Positions 8,538 to 16,383 of a DNA stretch of 64,000 nucleotides are shown piece after piece. The position numbers and the translations under genes are program-made. Each line of letters opens with the position of its first letter. The first letter of the stretch is position 1. The notes beneath the pieces were generated by a model that saw only the letters and a list, made by a program, of their open reading frames with translations, was not told the DNA's origin and searched no databases. Source of the DNA: LMUY01 sp964247705 (lineage in GTDB: Bacteria; Pseudomonadota; Alphaproteobacteria; Acetobacterales; Acetobacteraceae); the NCBI GenBank assembly GCA_964247705.1, contig CAXTVQ010000003.1, positions 59,319 to 123,318 on the forward strand. Direction: 5' to 3'.

Positions 8538-9383
8538 ATGCCGGGCGCCTGCGACAGCCACGTCCATGTCGTGGGCGACCACGCGATTTACCCTTGGGTG
8601 GCGAGCCGTGCCTATACCGCGCCCCCTGCCCCGGTCGAGGCATTGCGGGCGGTGGCGGAGCCGGCGGGGGTCGGCCGGTTCGTGATCGTGCAGCCGTCGT
8701 TCTACGGCACCGACAACCGCGCGACGCTGGACGCCTTGGACGCGCTCGGGCCGGCTGGACGAGGCGTGGCGGTGGTCGATCCGGACGTGGATGACGCCAC
8801 GTTGCAGGACATGGATGCGCGCGGGGTGCGGGGACTGCGGATCAACCTCTACAGCGTGATGGCGGAACCCGCGGCGCCGCTGGAGGCACGGTTCGGCCCG
8901 GTGCGCGACGTGGCGCGGCGCATGGGGTGGCACGTGCAGGTGATCGCTCCGGCACGGGCGCTGGTCGGCGCCGCGGCGATGCTGGCCGAAGCGGGGGTGA
9001 GCGTCGTGATCGATCATTACGGCCTGCCCGGAACACATGACCCGGCGTCCGAGATCGGGCGGCACCTAGTCGGCCTGGCACGGCAGCCGAACGTCTGGTT
9101 CAAGCTATCGGCGCCGAGCCGGATCAGCCTCGATCCGCTGGAGGTGGAACCGCCGGCGGCGTGGGTGCACGCCTTGCTGGAGGCCGCACCGGACCGGACG
9201 GTGTGGGGCAGCGACTGGCCGCATACCCCGTTCCACGCGACGGTCGCAGGGCATGCGCCGGCGCTGGATTGGAGGCCGATCCCGTATGCGGCACTGGTGG
9301 AGCGGTTCCGGGCCGCGCTGCCGGCTGGGGCCGAGCAGGCGGTGATGGCGGGGAATCCGGCGCGGCTCTACGGGTTCGTCTGA
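8538..9383 (+). CDS. Amidohydrolase-fold lactonase-like protein
   Basis: TIM-barrel amidohydrolase of 281 residues, closest in pattern to the 2-pyrone-4,6-dicarboxylate lactonase/PF04909 group. The opening CDSHVHV motif, VIDHYGLP in mid-protein and VWGSDWPHTPFH near the C-terminus carry the usual active-site residues. ATG 8538 follows a strong GGGGAGGT site. The gene is divergent from pbpC (78 nt between starts), and its last 16 nt overlap the 3' end of the DUF2161 gene on the other strand. No aromatic ring-cleavage gene is adjacent, so the substrate is unknown. Confidence 0.85.
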   Translation: MPGACDSHVHVVGDHAIYPWVASRAYTAPPAPVEALRAVAEPAGVGRFVIVQPSFYGTDNRATLDALDALGPAGRGVAVVDPDVDDATLQDMDARGVRGLRINLYSVMAEPAAPLEARFGPVRDVARRMGWHVQVIAPARALVGAAAMLAEAGVSVVIDHYGLPGTHDPASEIGRHLVGLARQPNVWFKLSAPSRISLDPLEVEPPAAWVHALLEAAPDRTVWGSDWPHTPFHATVAGHAPALDWRPIPYAALVERFRAALPAGAEQAVMAGNPARLYGFV

Positions 9384-10027
9384 GTATCCGGCGGTGGTAG
9401 GGCGGCGAGGCCGGCGGGTGTCAGGCGGTAGACCCCGCGGGACACGCGTTCGAACCAGCCATACATGTTGCGCAGCAGGATTGCAGGCGCCTCCGGCGTG
9501 ACCGCGGCCAAGGTGCGGGTGCTTGCCTCGCCATTGCGCAACAACTCGGCACAGATCACGGCACGCTGTCGGTAGGCCGTCATGATCTTGCGCCGGGTCG
9601 AGCCGCCAGGCGTGGGATCGCCGTGGCGGCGTTCGTGTTCCCGCAGCAGGCGTTTGCGGTGGTGCTGACGGATGCGGGGGCGATAGGGTTCGGGCTCGGC
9701 CAACACCTCCACGGTATCGCCGGCGCCGACGGCGAGCAGGCCCAGGCCCAGCAAGCGGCAGAGCCGCACCACGCGGCGGTCGCGGTCGCGTCCACGCCGG
9801 GTGCGCGGGACGGCGAGCCAGACGGCGTCCGCCAGGGTCATGCGATCGGCGGCTTGCAGGAGCAGGTCGAGGTTGAACTGCAGCTTGAGTTCGCAGATCA
9901 CCAGCATGGGAGGCTCGCCGGGCCGCACGGCGACGATGTCGCAGCCGATCACCTCGCCCTTGGCGTCGAAGCCTTGTCCTTCGAGGAAACGCTTGACGGC
10001 GGCGTACATCGCCGTTTCGGCCGGCAT
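9368..10027 (-). CDS. DUF2161 protein, PDDEXK-like nuclease fold plus C-terminal winged helix
   Basis: Member of the DUF2161 family (219 residues), annotated elsewhere as a putative phosphodiesterase; no experimentally fixed role is known to me. The N-terminal half has GCDIVAVRPGEPPMLVICELKL, where Asp and the E-x-K pair match a restriction-endonuclease-like core. The C-terminal 60 residues (AVICAELLRNGEASTRTLAAV onward) look like a DNA-binding winged helix. ATG 10027 is 5 nt after the lrgB stop, so it is probably co-transcribed with lrgAB. A longer upstream frame is an antisense artefact of lrgB. Confidence 0.8.
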   Translation of the reverse strand: MPAETAMYAAVKRFLEGQGFDAKGEVIGCDIVAVRPGEPPMLVICELKLQFNLDLLLQAADRMTLADAVWLAVPRTRRGRDRDRRVVRLCRLLGLGLLAVGAGDTVEVLAEPEPYRPRIRQHHRKRLLREHERRHGDPTPGGSTRRKIMTAYRQRAVICAELLRNGEASTRTLAAVTPEAPAILLRNMYGWFERVSRGVYRLTPAGLAALPPPDTQTNP

Positions 10028-10032
10028 CCGCG

Positions 10033-10734
10033 TTAGAGGAAGCTCGCCAACACAGGCACGAACATCGCCGTGAAGATGCCGTTCAGCCCGATCGCGAGCC
10101 CACCGAAGGCGCCGGCCGTCTCGTTCACCAGCAGCATCCGCGCGGTGGCGAGGCCGTGCCCGGCGGTGCCGGCCGCCAGACCTTGCGCGCGCCAGTCGGA
10201 CACCTTGAGCAGCGCCATGACGACCGGTCCGAGCACGACGGCCACGAGGCCCGTGATCAGGACGAACACGGCCGCGAGCGAGGGGGAGCCGCCGATCTGT
10301 TCCGCGATGCCCATGGCGATGGGCGTGGTCACGGATTTGGACGCCAGCGACAGCACGACCGTGCGGGATGCGCCGAGCCAGCGGGCGACCAGCATCGCGC
10401 TCACCGCCGCAACGACCGAGCCCACGAGCATGGACGGCACGATGGCCGGCGCCGATTGGCGGATACGGGCGAGGTTCGCGTGCATCGGAACCGCCAGGGC
10501 CACCGTCGCCGGGCCGAGCAGGAACTGGATGTATTGCCCGCCCTCGAAATAGGCCTGGTAGGAGGTGTGCGTCGCCAGCAGCAGCCCCGCGAGCAGGACG
10601 ATGCTGATCAGCATCGGGTTGGCGAGGATGTGCCCGCGCGCGAGCCGGCTGACGGTGCTCGCGACCTCCCAGGCGACCAAGGTGACGGCGAGGCCCAGGA
10701 GCGGGGTGGTCTGCAGGTAGACCCACAGCTTCAC
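10033..10734 (-). CDS. lrgB: LrgB/CidB-family membrane protein
   Basis: Polytopic inner-membrane protein of 233 residues, the larger partner of the LrgA/LrgB (CidA/CidB) pair. Family members have been linked to holin-like control of murein hydrolases and, in some bacteria and plastids, to export of small organic acids such as pyruvate or glycolate. Signature stretches are LLGPATVALAVPMH, LASKSVTTPIAMGIAE and GTAGHGLATARML. It starts 8 nt after the lrgA stop. Which of the two roles applies here cannot be told. Confidence 0.93.
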   Translation of the reverse strand: MKLWVYLQTTPLLGLAVTLVAWEVASTVSRLARGHILANPMLISIVLLAGLLLATHTSYQAYFEGGQYIQFLLGPATVALAVPMHANLARIRQSAPAIVPSMLVGSVVAAVSAMLVARWLGASRTVVLSLASKSVTTPIAMGIAEQIGGSPSLAAVFVLITGLVAVVLGPVVMALLKVSDWRAQGLAAGTAGHGLATARMLLVNETAGAFGGLAIGLNGIFTAMFVPVLASFL

Positions 10735-10742
10735 GACGACGA

Positions 10743-11087
10743 TCAGGCGCGCTTCCCCCGCGAGAGGCGCTGCATCATCACACCGGTGACGGCGAGGCCG
10801 AGCGCCGTCGAGACCAGGATGGAGACGGTGATCGCGATCCAGTCGTCCGCGATGGCATCGAGTTGGGTGACGATCCCGACCCCGGCCGGCACGAACAGCA
10901 GCGAAAGATTGCGCAGCAGCCCATTGGCGGTGTTGCGCATATCGTCGCTCGGTGCACCGCGGACGAGCAGGATGCCGAGCAACAGGACCAACCCCAGCAC
11001 CGGACCCGGCAAGGGAAGGTTCAGGCCGCGGGCAACCACCTCGCCAGCGAACTGGCAGAGGACCAGAAGGGTGAGCGAGCGCAGCAA
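10743..11087 (-). CDS. lrgA: CidA/LrgA-family holin-like protein
   Basis: Small membrane protein (114 residues) with four hydrophobic segments and the family signature LPLPGPVLGLVLLL plus SLLFVPAGVGIV. It pairs with LrgB, encoded 8 nt downstream. The start lies 3 nt after the stop of a small secreted-protein gene, within a long co-directional minus-strand run from gap. No LytSR or LysR regulator of this pair is adjacent. Confidence 0.93.
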   Translation of the reverse strand: MLRSLTLLVLCQFAGEVVARGLNLPLPGPVLGLVLLLGILLVRGAPSDDMRNTANGLLRNLSLLFVPAGVGIVTQLDAIADDWIAITVSILVSTALGLAVTGVMMQRLSRGKRA

Positions 11088-11090
11088 ACG

Positions 11091-11441
11091 CTAATCTATG
11101 GGCACGCTGAGCTTGATGCCTGCCCCGGGCTTGACCCGGCGGTCCTGCTCCGCCTGGGCCGAGGATGACGCCGACAAACCCTCACCGCGGTATTGGTCCC
11201 GCCGCGTGAAAAGGCCAGGCCCGACAGACGCGTCGTTGCTGGCGCGGGTGGTCGGGCCGAAGGCGTCCTGGTTCGGGGTTGGCGCGGTGACATAGGCTTG
11301 CGGGGCAAGGGCCGGTGCGGGCGCGCTCACCGCGGGCGGAAAGTCGGGCATTGGGGTGTTTGTCACGAAGGCCTGCTTGGGGGCAGCCGCTATCAGCATG
11401 AGCGCCACGACGGGTAGCAAAGCGGTTGCTGCTTTGATCAT
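11091..11441 (-). CDS. Small secreted protein, function unknown
   Basis: A 116-residue protein with a clear signal peptide (MIKAATALLPVVALMLIAAAP), then a proline/alanine-rich linker (about residues 30-65) and a polar C-terminal half ending GIKLSVPID. No domain was recognised. Its ATG overlaps the stop of the Nudix gene (ATGA), and it ends 3 nt before lrgA, so it sits inside the operon. The low-complexity linker suggests a periplasmic or surface tether. Confidence 0.65.
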   Translation of the reverse strand: MIKAATALLPVVALMLIAAAPKQAFVTNTPMPDFPPAVSAPAPALAPQAYVTAPTPNQDAFGPTTRASNDASVGPGLFTRRDQYRGEGLSASSSAQAEQDRRVKPGAGIKLSVPID

Positions 11442-11986
11442 AAAGCCGGCTCCGGTCCAATTCGCTCGGTGCCGCGAGTATCGCTGTCCGGGTTTGTGGC
11501 GGGTGCGCCAAGCGGCCCCGATCCGGCTTCTCGCCAGGCCTGCAAGGCCCAGTGAACGGTCGGGAATGCGATCGTGTCCCACGGAATCTCCTCCCATGCA
11601 AACATTCGGACTTCGAGGCTTTCGATGCCGGCCTGGATGCCCGGCTTGGCGAAGCTGGCGCGGTACATGATCTGGACCTGCCCGATGCGGCTCACGTTGT
11701 ACAGTGCGAGAAGGCCGTCGATCGCGATATCCGCGCCGGCTTCCTCCATGGCTTCCCGGCGCGCGCCCTCGGCCGTGGTCTCGTTCAGCTCCAGGTAGCC
11801 GGCCGGTAATGTCCAGAAACCGGACCGAGGCTCGATCGCGCGGCGGCACAGCAGGATTCGCCCGTCCTCCGAGACGACGGAGCCGACGACGATCTTCGGA
11901 TTTTCATAGGCGACGTAGCCGCAGGCCCTACAGACCTGCCGCTCCGTCGTATCGCCGTCCGGGATGGTGCGGACAAAGTCGGGCAT
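11438..11986 (-). CDS. Nudix hydrolase with N-terminal zinc ribbon
   Basis: Nucleoside-diphosphate-X pyrophosphohydrolase of 182 residues. The Nudix box GYLELNETTAEGARREAMEE follows the Gx5Ex7REUxEE pattern with all metal-binding glutamates. Ahead of it is VCRACGYVAYENPKIVVG, half of the zinc ribbon of the NudC-like N-terminal domain; the second CxxC pair is not present before this start. Substrate is not deducible. The 72-nt upstream region (11987-12058) is unusually AT-rich and probably carries its promoter. Confidence 0.88.
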   Translation of the reverse strand: MPDFVRTIPDGDTTERQVCRACGYVAYENPKIVVGSVVSEDGRILLCRRAIEPRSGFWTLPAGYLELNETTAEGARREAMEEAGADIAIDGLLALYNVSRIGQVQIMYRASFAKPGIQAGIESLEVRMFAWEEIPWDTIAFPTVHWALQAWREAGSGPLGAPATNPDSDTRGTERIGPEPAL

Positions 11987-12058
11987 CCCCCAAAATGCCG
12001 GGATGCCCTAGATGGATCAAGCTTAAAGTAACGAAATATTGAGTTTGTGCGTCCCCAG

Positions 12059-12253
12059 CTACACTGACAGGTCCAGGAGCGATCCCCGAGGGGTGGTTCG
12101 CGCCGGGGGAGCACCCTGCGGTAGAGCCTGCAGCGGTTTTTGCACCTGGTCCAATTGCGCGGCACGGGCACTCGCGGGGGCGGCCACACGGATGGCCTGG
12201 CCGGCGGGGGCGACGGACGAGGCAAAGGCGGAGAGGCTGCTGGGCGCGATCAT
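12059..12253 (-). CDS. Possible 64-residue protein, function unknown
   Basis: Short open frame between pgk and the Nudix gene on the same strand. The protein is Ala/Pro-rich (APAGQAIRVAAPASARAAQL) and ends in the compact GSLLDLSV. There is no clear ribosome-binding site: an AGGAG-like sequence lies about 35 nt upstream, too far for this ATG. No membrane segment or known domain is visible. It fills a 323-nt stretch that otherwise has no gene. It may be real or chance. Confidence 0.35.
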   Translation of the reverse strand: MIAPSSLSAFASSVAPAGQAIRVAAPASARAAQLDQVQKPLQALPQGAPPARTTPRGSLLDLSV

Positions 12254-12309
12254 GGCGGAAGTTTAGCGCTGGGTGGTTACCAAACTCCTAAATTCCCGCG
12301 TGCAAATGC

Positions 12310-13506
12310 TCAGGCCACCATCAAGACCGACACACCCGGCAACGTCTTGCCCTCGAGCCACTCCAGGAACGCGCCACCGGCGGACGAGACATAGGTCAGA
12401 CGCTCCATCACCCCCGCATGGCGCAGGGCTGAGACCGTGTCCCCTCCCCCGGCGACGCTGCGCAGGGTGCCGGCCTCGGTCGCATCGGCAACGGCTTGGG
12501 CCAGGGCTACGGTCGCGGCATCGAACGGCGGCGTCTCGAACGCACCGAGCGGGCCATTCCAGACCAGCGTGCGCCAGCCGAGCAGGCGTTGCTTGAGGTC
12601 CGCCACCGTCTCCGGACCCACGTCCAGCATCATGCTGCCGGCCGGGATGGCGCCGATGGTCACCGTCTCGGTCGCCGGGTTCGGCTTGAACTCGGTCGCG
12701 GTCACCGCGTCCACCGGCAGCACGATCTCGCACCCGGCCTCCTGCGCGCGGACGAGGATGGCGCGGGCGGTCACGTGCATGTCCGCCTCCTGCAGGGACT
12801 TGCCGACTCCGACGCCTTGGGCTGCCAGGAAGGTGTTGGCCATGGCGCCGCCGATCACCAGGGCATCCACCTTGGTCACAAGGTTGCCTAGCAGTTCGAG
12901 CTTGGTGGACACCTTGGACCCGCCGACGATCGCCGCCACCGGGCGGACCGGGTTGCCCAGCGCCTGGTCCAGTGCCTCCAGCTCACGCTGCATCAGCCGG
13001 CCGGCATGGGAGGGCAACAGGCGGCCGACCCCCTCCGTGCTGGCGTGGGCGCGGTGTGCCGCGGAAAACGCGTCGTGCACGAAGATCTCGGCCAGGGCGG
13101 CGAATTCGCGGGCGAGCGCCGGGTCGTTCTCCTCCTCGCCAGGGTGGTAGCGGGTGTTCTCCAGCAACAGCACGTCGCCGTCGGCCATGGCGTCCACGGC
13201 GGCGTGGGCTACCGGGCCGATGCTGTCCTCGACGAAGCGCACCGGCTTGCCGAGCACTTCGGCCAGGGCCAGAGCCATCGGGGCGAGCGACATGGTAGGC
13301 ACGCGCTTGCCCTTCGGCCGGTCGAAATGGCTGAACACGATGACCTTGGCGCCGCCTTCCGCCAACTCACGGATCGTGGGCGAAAGGCGCTCGATCCGGG
13401 TCAGGTCGGTGATGCGGCCGTCGCGCACCGGGACGTTGAGGTCGGCGCGCACCAGCACGCGGCGGCCCGCGACAGCCACGCCGTCCAGCGTGCGGTGCGC
13501 GGCCAT
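12310..13506 (-). CDS. pgk: Phosphoglycerate kinase
   Basis: Transfers phosphate from 1,3-bisphosphoglycerate to ADP in lower glycolysis (cytosol). The 398-residue protein carries RVLVRADLNVPV, FSHFDRPKG, the hinge region VGGSKVSTKLELL, and the C-terminal SVAGGGDTVSAL nucleotide loop. ATG 13506 overlaps the gap stop by one base (TGATG), so gap and pgk form an operon. An upstream extension of 18 codons in the open frame runs into gap and is rejected. Confidence 0.96.
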   Translation of the reverse strand: MAAHRTLDGVAVAGRRVLVRADLNVPVRDGRITDLTRIERLSPTIRELAEGGAKVIVFSHFDRPKGKRVPTMSLAPMALALAEVLGKPVRFVEDSIGPVAHAAVDAMADGDVLLLENTRYHPGEEENDPALAREFAALAEIFVHDAFSAAHRAHASTEGVGRLLPSHAGRLMQRELEALDQALGNPVRPVAAIVGGSKVSTKLELLGNLVTKVDALVIGGAMANTFLAAQGVGVGKSLQEADMHVTARAILVRAQEAGCEIVLPVDAVTATEFKPNPATETVTIGAIPAGSMMLDVGPETVADLKQRLLGWRTLVWNGPLGAFETPPFDAATVALAQAVADATEAGTLRSVAGGGDTVSALRHAGVMERLTYVSSAGGAFLEWLEGKTLPGVSVLMVA

Positions 13507-14525
13507 CAGAGGCTGCCGAACAGCGCGGCGGTGTCGCTCATGCGCGAGCTGAACCCCCACTCGTTGTCATACCACCCGGCGATGCGGACCATCTTGCCCT
13601 CGTCGACCGAGGCGGTCTGTGTCGCATCGAACGAGCACGAGAAGTCGACGTGGTTGAAGTCGCTGCTGACCAGCGGGGCGGTGCTGTAGTCGAGGATGCC
13701 CTTGAGCGGCCCCGCGGCGGCAGCGGCCTTGAAGGCGGCGTTGATCGCGTCCACGGACGCCGGGCGTTCCAGGTTCGCGTCCAGCGAGACGAGGCTGACG
13801 TTGGGCGTGGGCACCCGGATGGAGGTGCCGTCCAGCTTGCCCTTGAGCTCCGGCAGCACGAGGCCGACGGCCTTGGCCGCGCCCGTCGAGGTCGGGATCA
13901 TGTTGACGGCGGCGGCGCGGGCGCGGTGCAGGTCCCGGTGCAACGTGTCTACCGTCCGCTGGTCGCCGGTGTAGGAGTGGATGGTGACCATGTAGCCGCG
14001 CAACAGGCCGAACTCGCTGTGCAGCACCTTGACCATCGGCACCAGGCAGTTGGTGGTGCAGGACGCGTTGGAGATCACCGTCATGTCGCTGGTGATGATG
14101 GACTGGTTGACGCCGTAGACGATGGTGGCGTCCACCCCGTCCGCGGGGGCGCTGACGATGACCTTGCGTGCGCCGGCGGCGATCAGCTTGGCGGCGTCCG
14201 CCTTCTTGGTGAACAGCCCGGTGCATTCCATTGCGACGTCAACGCCCTGATACGGCACCTTGGAGGGATCGCGCTCGGCGCTGACCTTGATCGGCCCGTA
14301 GGTGCGTCCACCGTGGCGGATGGTGATGGTGTCACCCTCCGTCTCCACCTGGCCCGGAAAGCGGCCATGGGCACTGTCGTAGCGGAAGAGGTGGGCGTTC
14401 GCCTCGACACTGCCGAGATCGTTGATCGCGACGACCTCGACATCGGTCCGGCCGCTCTCGACGATGGCGCGTAGGACAAGGCGACCGATGCGCCCGAACC
14501 CGTTGATTGCGACCTTGACGGCCAT
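13506..14525 (-). CDS. gap: Glyceraldehyde-3-phosphate dehydrogenase
   Basis: NAD-dependent type I GAPDH (339 residues) forming 1,3-bisphosphoglycerate. INGFGRIGRLVLRA is the nucleotide-binding start; ASCTTNC holds the active-site Cys; HSYTGDQ and WYDNEWGFSSRM are family signatures. The residue after the second beta strand (AINDLG) is Asp, which favours NAD over NADP. ATG 14525 is preceded by GGGAGAGGG at the right distance. It heads the gap-pgk transcript. Confidence 0.96.
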   Translation of the reverse strand: MAVKVAINGFGRIGRLVLRAIVESGRTDVEVVAINDLGSVEANAHLFRYDSAHGRFPGQVETEGDTITIRHGGRTYGPIKVSAERDPSKVPYQGVDVAMECTGLFTKKADAAKLIAAGARKVIVSAPADGVDATIVYGVNQSIITSDMTVISNASCTTNCLVPMVKVLHSEFGLLRGYMVTIHSYTGDQRTVDTLHRDLHRARAAAVNMIPTSTGAAKAVGLVLPELKGKLDGTSIRVPTPNVSLVSLDANLERPASVDAINAAFKAAAAAGPLKGILDYSTAPLVSSDFNHVDFSCSFDATQTASVDEGKMVRIAGWYDNEWGFSSRMSDTAALFGSL

Positions 14526-14668
14526 AATGTGCCCTCTCCCAATGAATATCCGGATGTAACCAAGGCTGGCCCGGCCCGCTAGCCACAAGTGGTATTGGCA
14601 GCGTTGTCAGGCGGCTCGACGCGCAGCTTGGCTTGGTCCGTTCAGAGTGAACCCACTTGAGCGGCCCC

Positions 14669-14745
14669 TTGCAACGAGAGTCTGATTATTGATATTGCAA
14701 CCCTGCAACGATCGTAATATCTCATTAATGGTGTTAACCACCATT
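14669..14745 (+). promoter_or_regulatory. Putative control region: TGCAAC repeats and inverted repeat
   Basis: AT-rich stretch between gap and the small membrane peptide. TTGCAA (14669-14674) and ATATTG (14692-14697), 17 nt apart, could be -35 and -10. TGCAAC occurs three times (14670-14675, 14696-14701, 14704-14709). Downstream, AATGGTG (14727-14733) and CACCATT (14739-14745) form a perfect 7-bp inverted repeat around TTAAC, ending just before the ribosome-binding site. It could be an operator or an mRNA hairpin. Confidence 0.4.
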
Positions 14746-14758
14746 TATGGAGATAATC

Positions 14759-14920
14759 TTGCCCAACGAGATGTTTGTCTCAGCTCCGATGCAGGACCAA
14801 GCTGACGTTTTCGACGACGAAACAGCCCTGCTCAAGCGGAATAACCGCATGTTCGCAATCGCCATCGCACTCGCCTTTTGCGCCGCCTCCGGCATGGCAG
14901 CCTTCCTCTCGTTCCTCTAA
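14759..14920 (+). CDS. Small single-pass membrane peptide
   Basis: Short gene encoding about 53 residues, or 49 if started at ATG 14771. The protein has a polar, acidic N-terminal part (PMQDQADVFDDETALLKRNNR) and one C-terminal membrane helix (MFAIAIALAFCAASGMAAFL), ending four residues later. The positive RNNR ahead of the helix predicts N-in topology. TTG 14759 is preferred because GGAG lies 6 nt before it; ATG 14747 and ATG 14771 are in frame too. It is transcribed away from gap, behind a structured AT-rich region. Function is unknown. Confidence 0.6.
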   Translation: MPNEMFVSAPMQDQADVFDDETALLKRNNRMFAIAIALAFCAASGMAAFLSFL

Positions 14921-15015
14921 GGCGTCCGCGGTCCGACAAAATACGGACCAGCTTGCGGTTCACGGCGCGCCACGCTTTGGTTGGATCGGCGGCCCGGCGC
15001 GGTCTAGGATCGCGT

Positions 15016-16206
15016 ATGTTCACGACCTTCATCCTGTCGCTGCGCCAGGCTGGCGTGCCCGCATCGGTTACGGAATACCTCGCTCTGCTCGGGGCGATGA
15101 AGACCGGCGTGGCGGATTACGACGTCGAAGACTTTTACTACCTGAGCCGCGCCGCCCTGGTGAAGGACGAACGCCACCTGGACCGGTTCGACCGTGTGTT
15201 CGCCACCTGCTTCAAGGGCCTCGAGGCGGCTGCGGCAGGAGTGTCCGAGGGCATCGCCGCGGAAATTCCGGCGGAATGGCTGAAGCGGCTGGCGGAAAAA
15301 CTGCTCACCAAGGAGGAGCAGGCGCAGATCGAGGCGATCGGCGGCTTCGAGAAGCTCATGGAGACATTGCGCCAGCGCCTGGCCGAGCAGAAGGGGCGGC
15401 ATCAAGGCGGGTCCAAGTGGATCGGCACCGCGGGAACATCCCCGTTCGGCGCCTACGGCTACAACCCCGAAGGCGTGCGGATCGGGCAGGACGAGAGCCG
15501 CCAGCGCCGGGCGACAAAAGTGTGGGACAAGCGCGAGTTCCGCGATCTGGACGACACGCTGGAACTCGGAACCCGCAACATGAAGGTCGCGCTGCGCCGC
15601 CTGCGCCGGTTCGCGCGGACGGGGGCGCAGACGGAGTTGGACCTGCCGGGGACGATACGGGCGACGGCGGCCAATGCCGGGTCACTGGACCTGAAGATGC
15701 AGGCGGAGCGGCACAACACCGTCCGCGTGCTGCTGTTCCTCGATATCGGCGGTTCGATGGACGACCATGTGCGCGTGTCGGCGGAGCTGTTCTCCGCCGC
15801 CCGAAGCGAATTCAAGCATCTGCAGTTCTTCTATTTCCACAATTGCCCGTATGAGCGCGTTTGGACCGACAACCGGCGCCGGGGCGAGAGCAGCGTGGCG
15901 ACGGCCGAGGTGATGCGCACGTATGGCCCGGAGTACCGCGCCGTGTTCGTCGGCGATGCGTCGATGAGCCCGTATGAGATCGCAATGCCGGGTGGTAGCG
16001 TGGAGCACTGGAACGAGGAGTCGGGCAGCGTATGGTTGATCCGGATGATGTCGCACTGGCGGCGCGCGGCTTGGCTGAATCCGTCGCCCCTGGCGGATTG
16101 GGGCTACACGCAGTCGATCGGAATGCTGCAGCAATTGATGGAGGGACGGATGTTTCCGCTCTCGATCGCTGGTTTGGACGGCATGGCCCGCGAGTTGACC
16201 CGGTAA
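15016..16206 (+). CDS. von Willebrand factor A (CoxE-like) protein
   Basis: A 396-residue protein of the CoxE-like VWA family. The C-terminal VWA domain has an intact metal-ion adhesion motif DIGGS in VLLFLDIGGSMDDHV (about residues 240-254). The N-terminal half is helical and charged. Such proteins usually act with a MoxR-type AAA+ ATPase in metal insertion or assembly of enzymes. No MoxR gene is in this window, which is unusual for the family. The likely start is ATG 15016; an open upstream frame lacks coding character. Two small unknown genes follow closely and may be functionally linked. Confidence 0.85.
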   Translation: MFTTFILSLRQAGVPASVTEYLALLGAMKTGVADYDVEDFYYLSRAALVKDERHLDRFDRVFATCFKGLEAAAAGVSEGIAAEIPAEWLKRLAEKLLTKEEQAQIEAIGGFEKLMETLRQRLAEQKGRHQGGSKWIGTAGTSPFGAYGYNPEGVRIGQDESRQRRATKVWDKREFRDLDDTLELGTRNMKVALRRLRRFARTGAQTELDLPGTIRATAANAGSLDLKMQAERHNTVRVLLFLDIGGSMDDHVRVSAELFSAARSEFKHLQFFYFHNCPYERVWTDNRRRGESSVATAEVMRTYGPEYRAVFVGDASMSPYEIAMPGGSVEHWNEESGSVWLIRMMSHWRRAAWLNPSPLADWGYTQSIGMLQQLMEGRMFPLSIAGLDGMARELTR

Positions 16207-16211
16207 AGGCG

Positions 16212-16373
16212 GTGGCCGTACCGCCTGTACGGGAGTGCGGGTCGACGGCGAACGACGAGTTGCCAAGGCGGCGGGACGGCTCGCAGGCCTGGCTGGGTCT
16301 GTTGATCACCGTGGTGGCGGTGCTGCTCGCGGCGGCGTTGCTGGGCGCGGCCGCCTGGCGGTGGTTGCGATAA
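16212..16373 (+). CDS. Small membrane protein, function unknown
   Basis: About 53 residues: a short cytosolic arm rich in Arg and Asp (ELPRRRDGSQAW) and one strongly hydrophobic helix (LGLLITVVAVLLAAALLGAA) ending WRWLR. The frame is open back to 16032 inside the VWA gene, but that part looks like a shadow frame. GTG 16212 follows the VWA stop by 5 nt and is the first start outside it; its ribosome-binding site is poor, and TTG 16260 is another option. It lies between the VWA gene and the next gene with minimal gaps. Confidence 0.5.
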   Translation: MAVPPVRECGSTANDELPRRRDGSQAWLGLLITVVAVLLAAALLGAAAWRWLR

Positions 16374-16383
16374 AGGCCGAGCG

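Noticed and set aside
8460..9065. About 200-codon N-terminal extension of PBP1C
   Set aside because: It is antisense to the amidohydrolase and would place the membrane anchor in the middle of the protein.
14725..14738. CtrA-like box TTAA-N5-TTAAC
   Set aside because: The CtrA consensus needs a 7-base spacer; here it is 5, and the bases are already part of the inverted repeat.
16032..16211. Upstream part of a 113-codon frame overlapping the VWA gene
   Set aside because: It is a shifted frame inside clear VWA coding sequence; only the C-terminal membrane part outside the VWA gene looks real.
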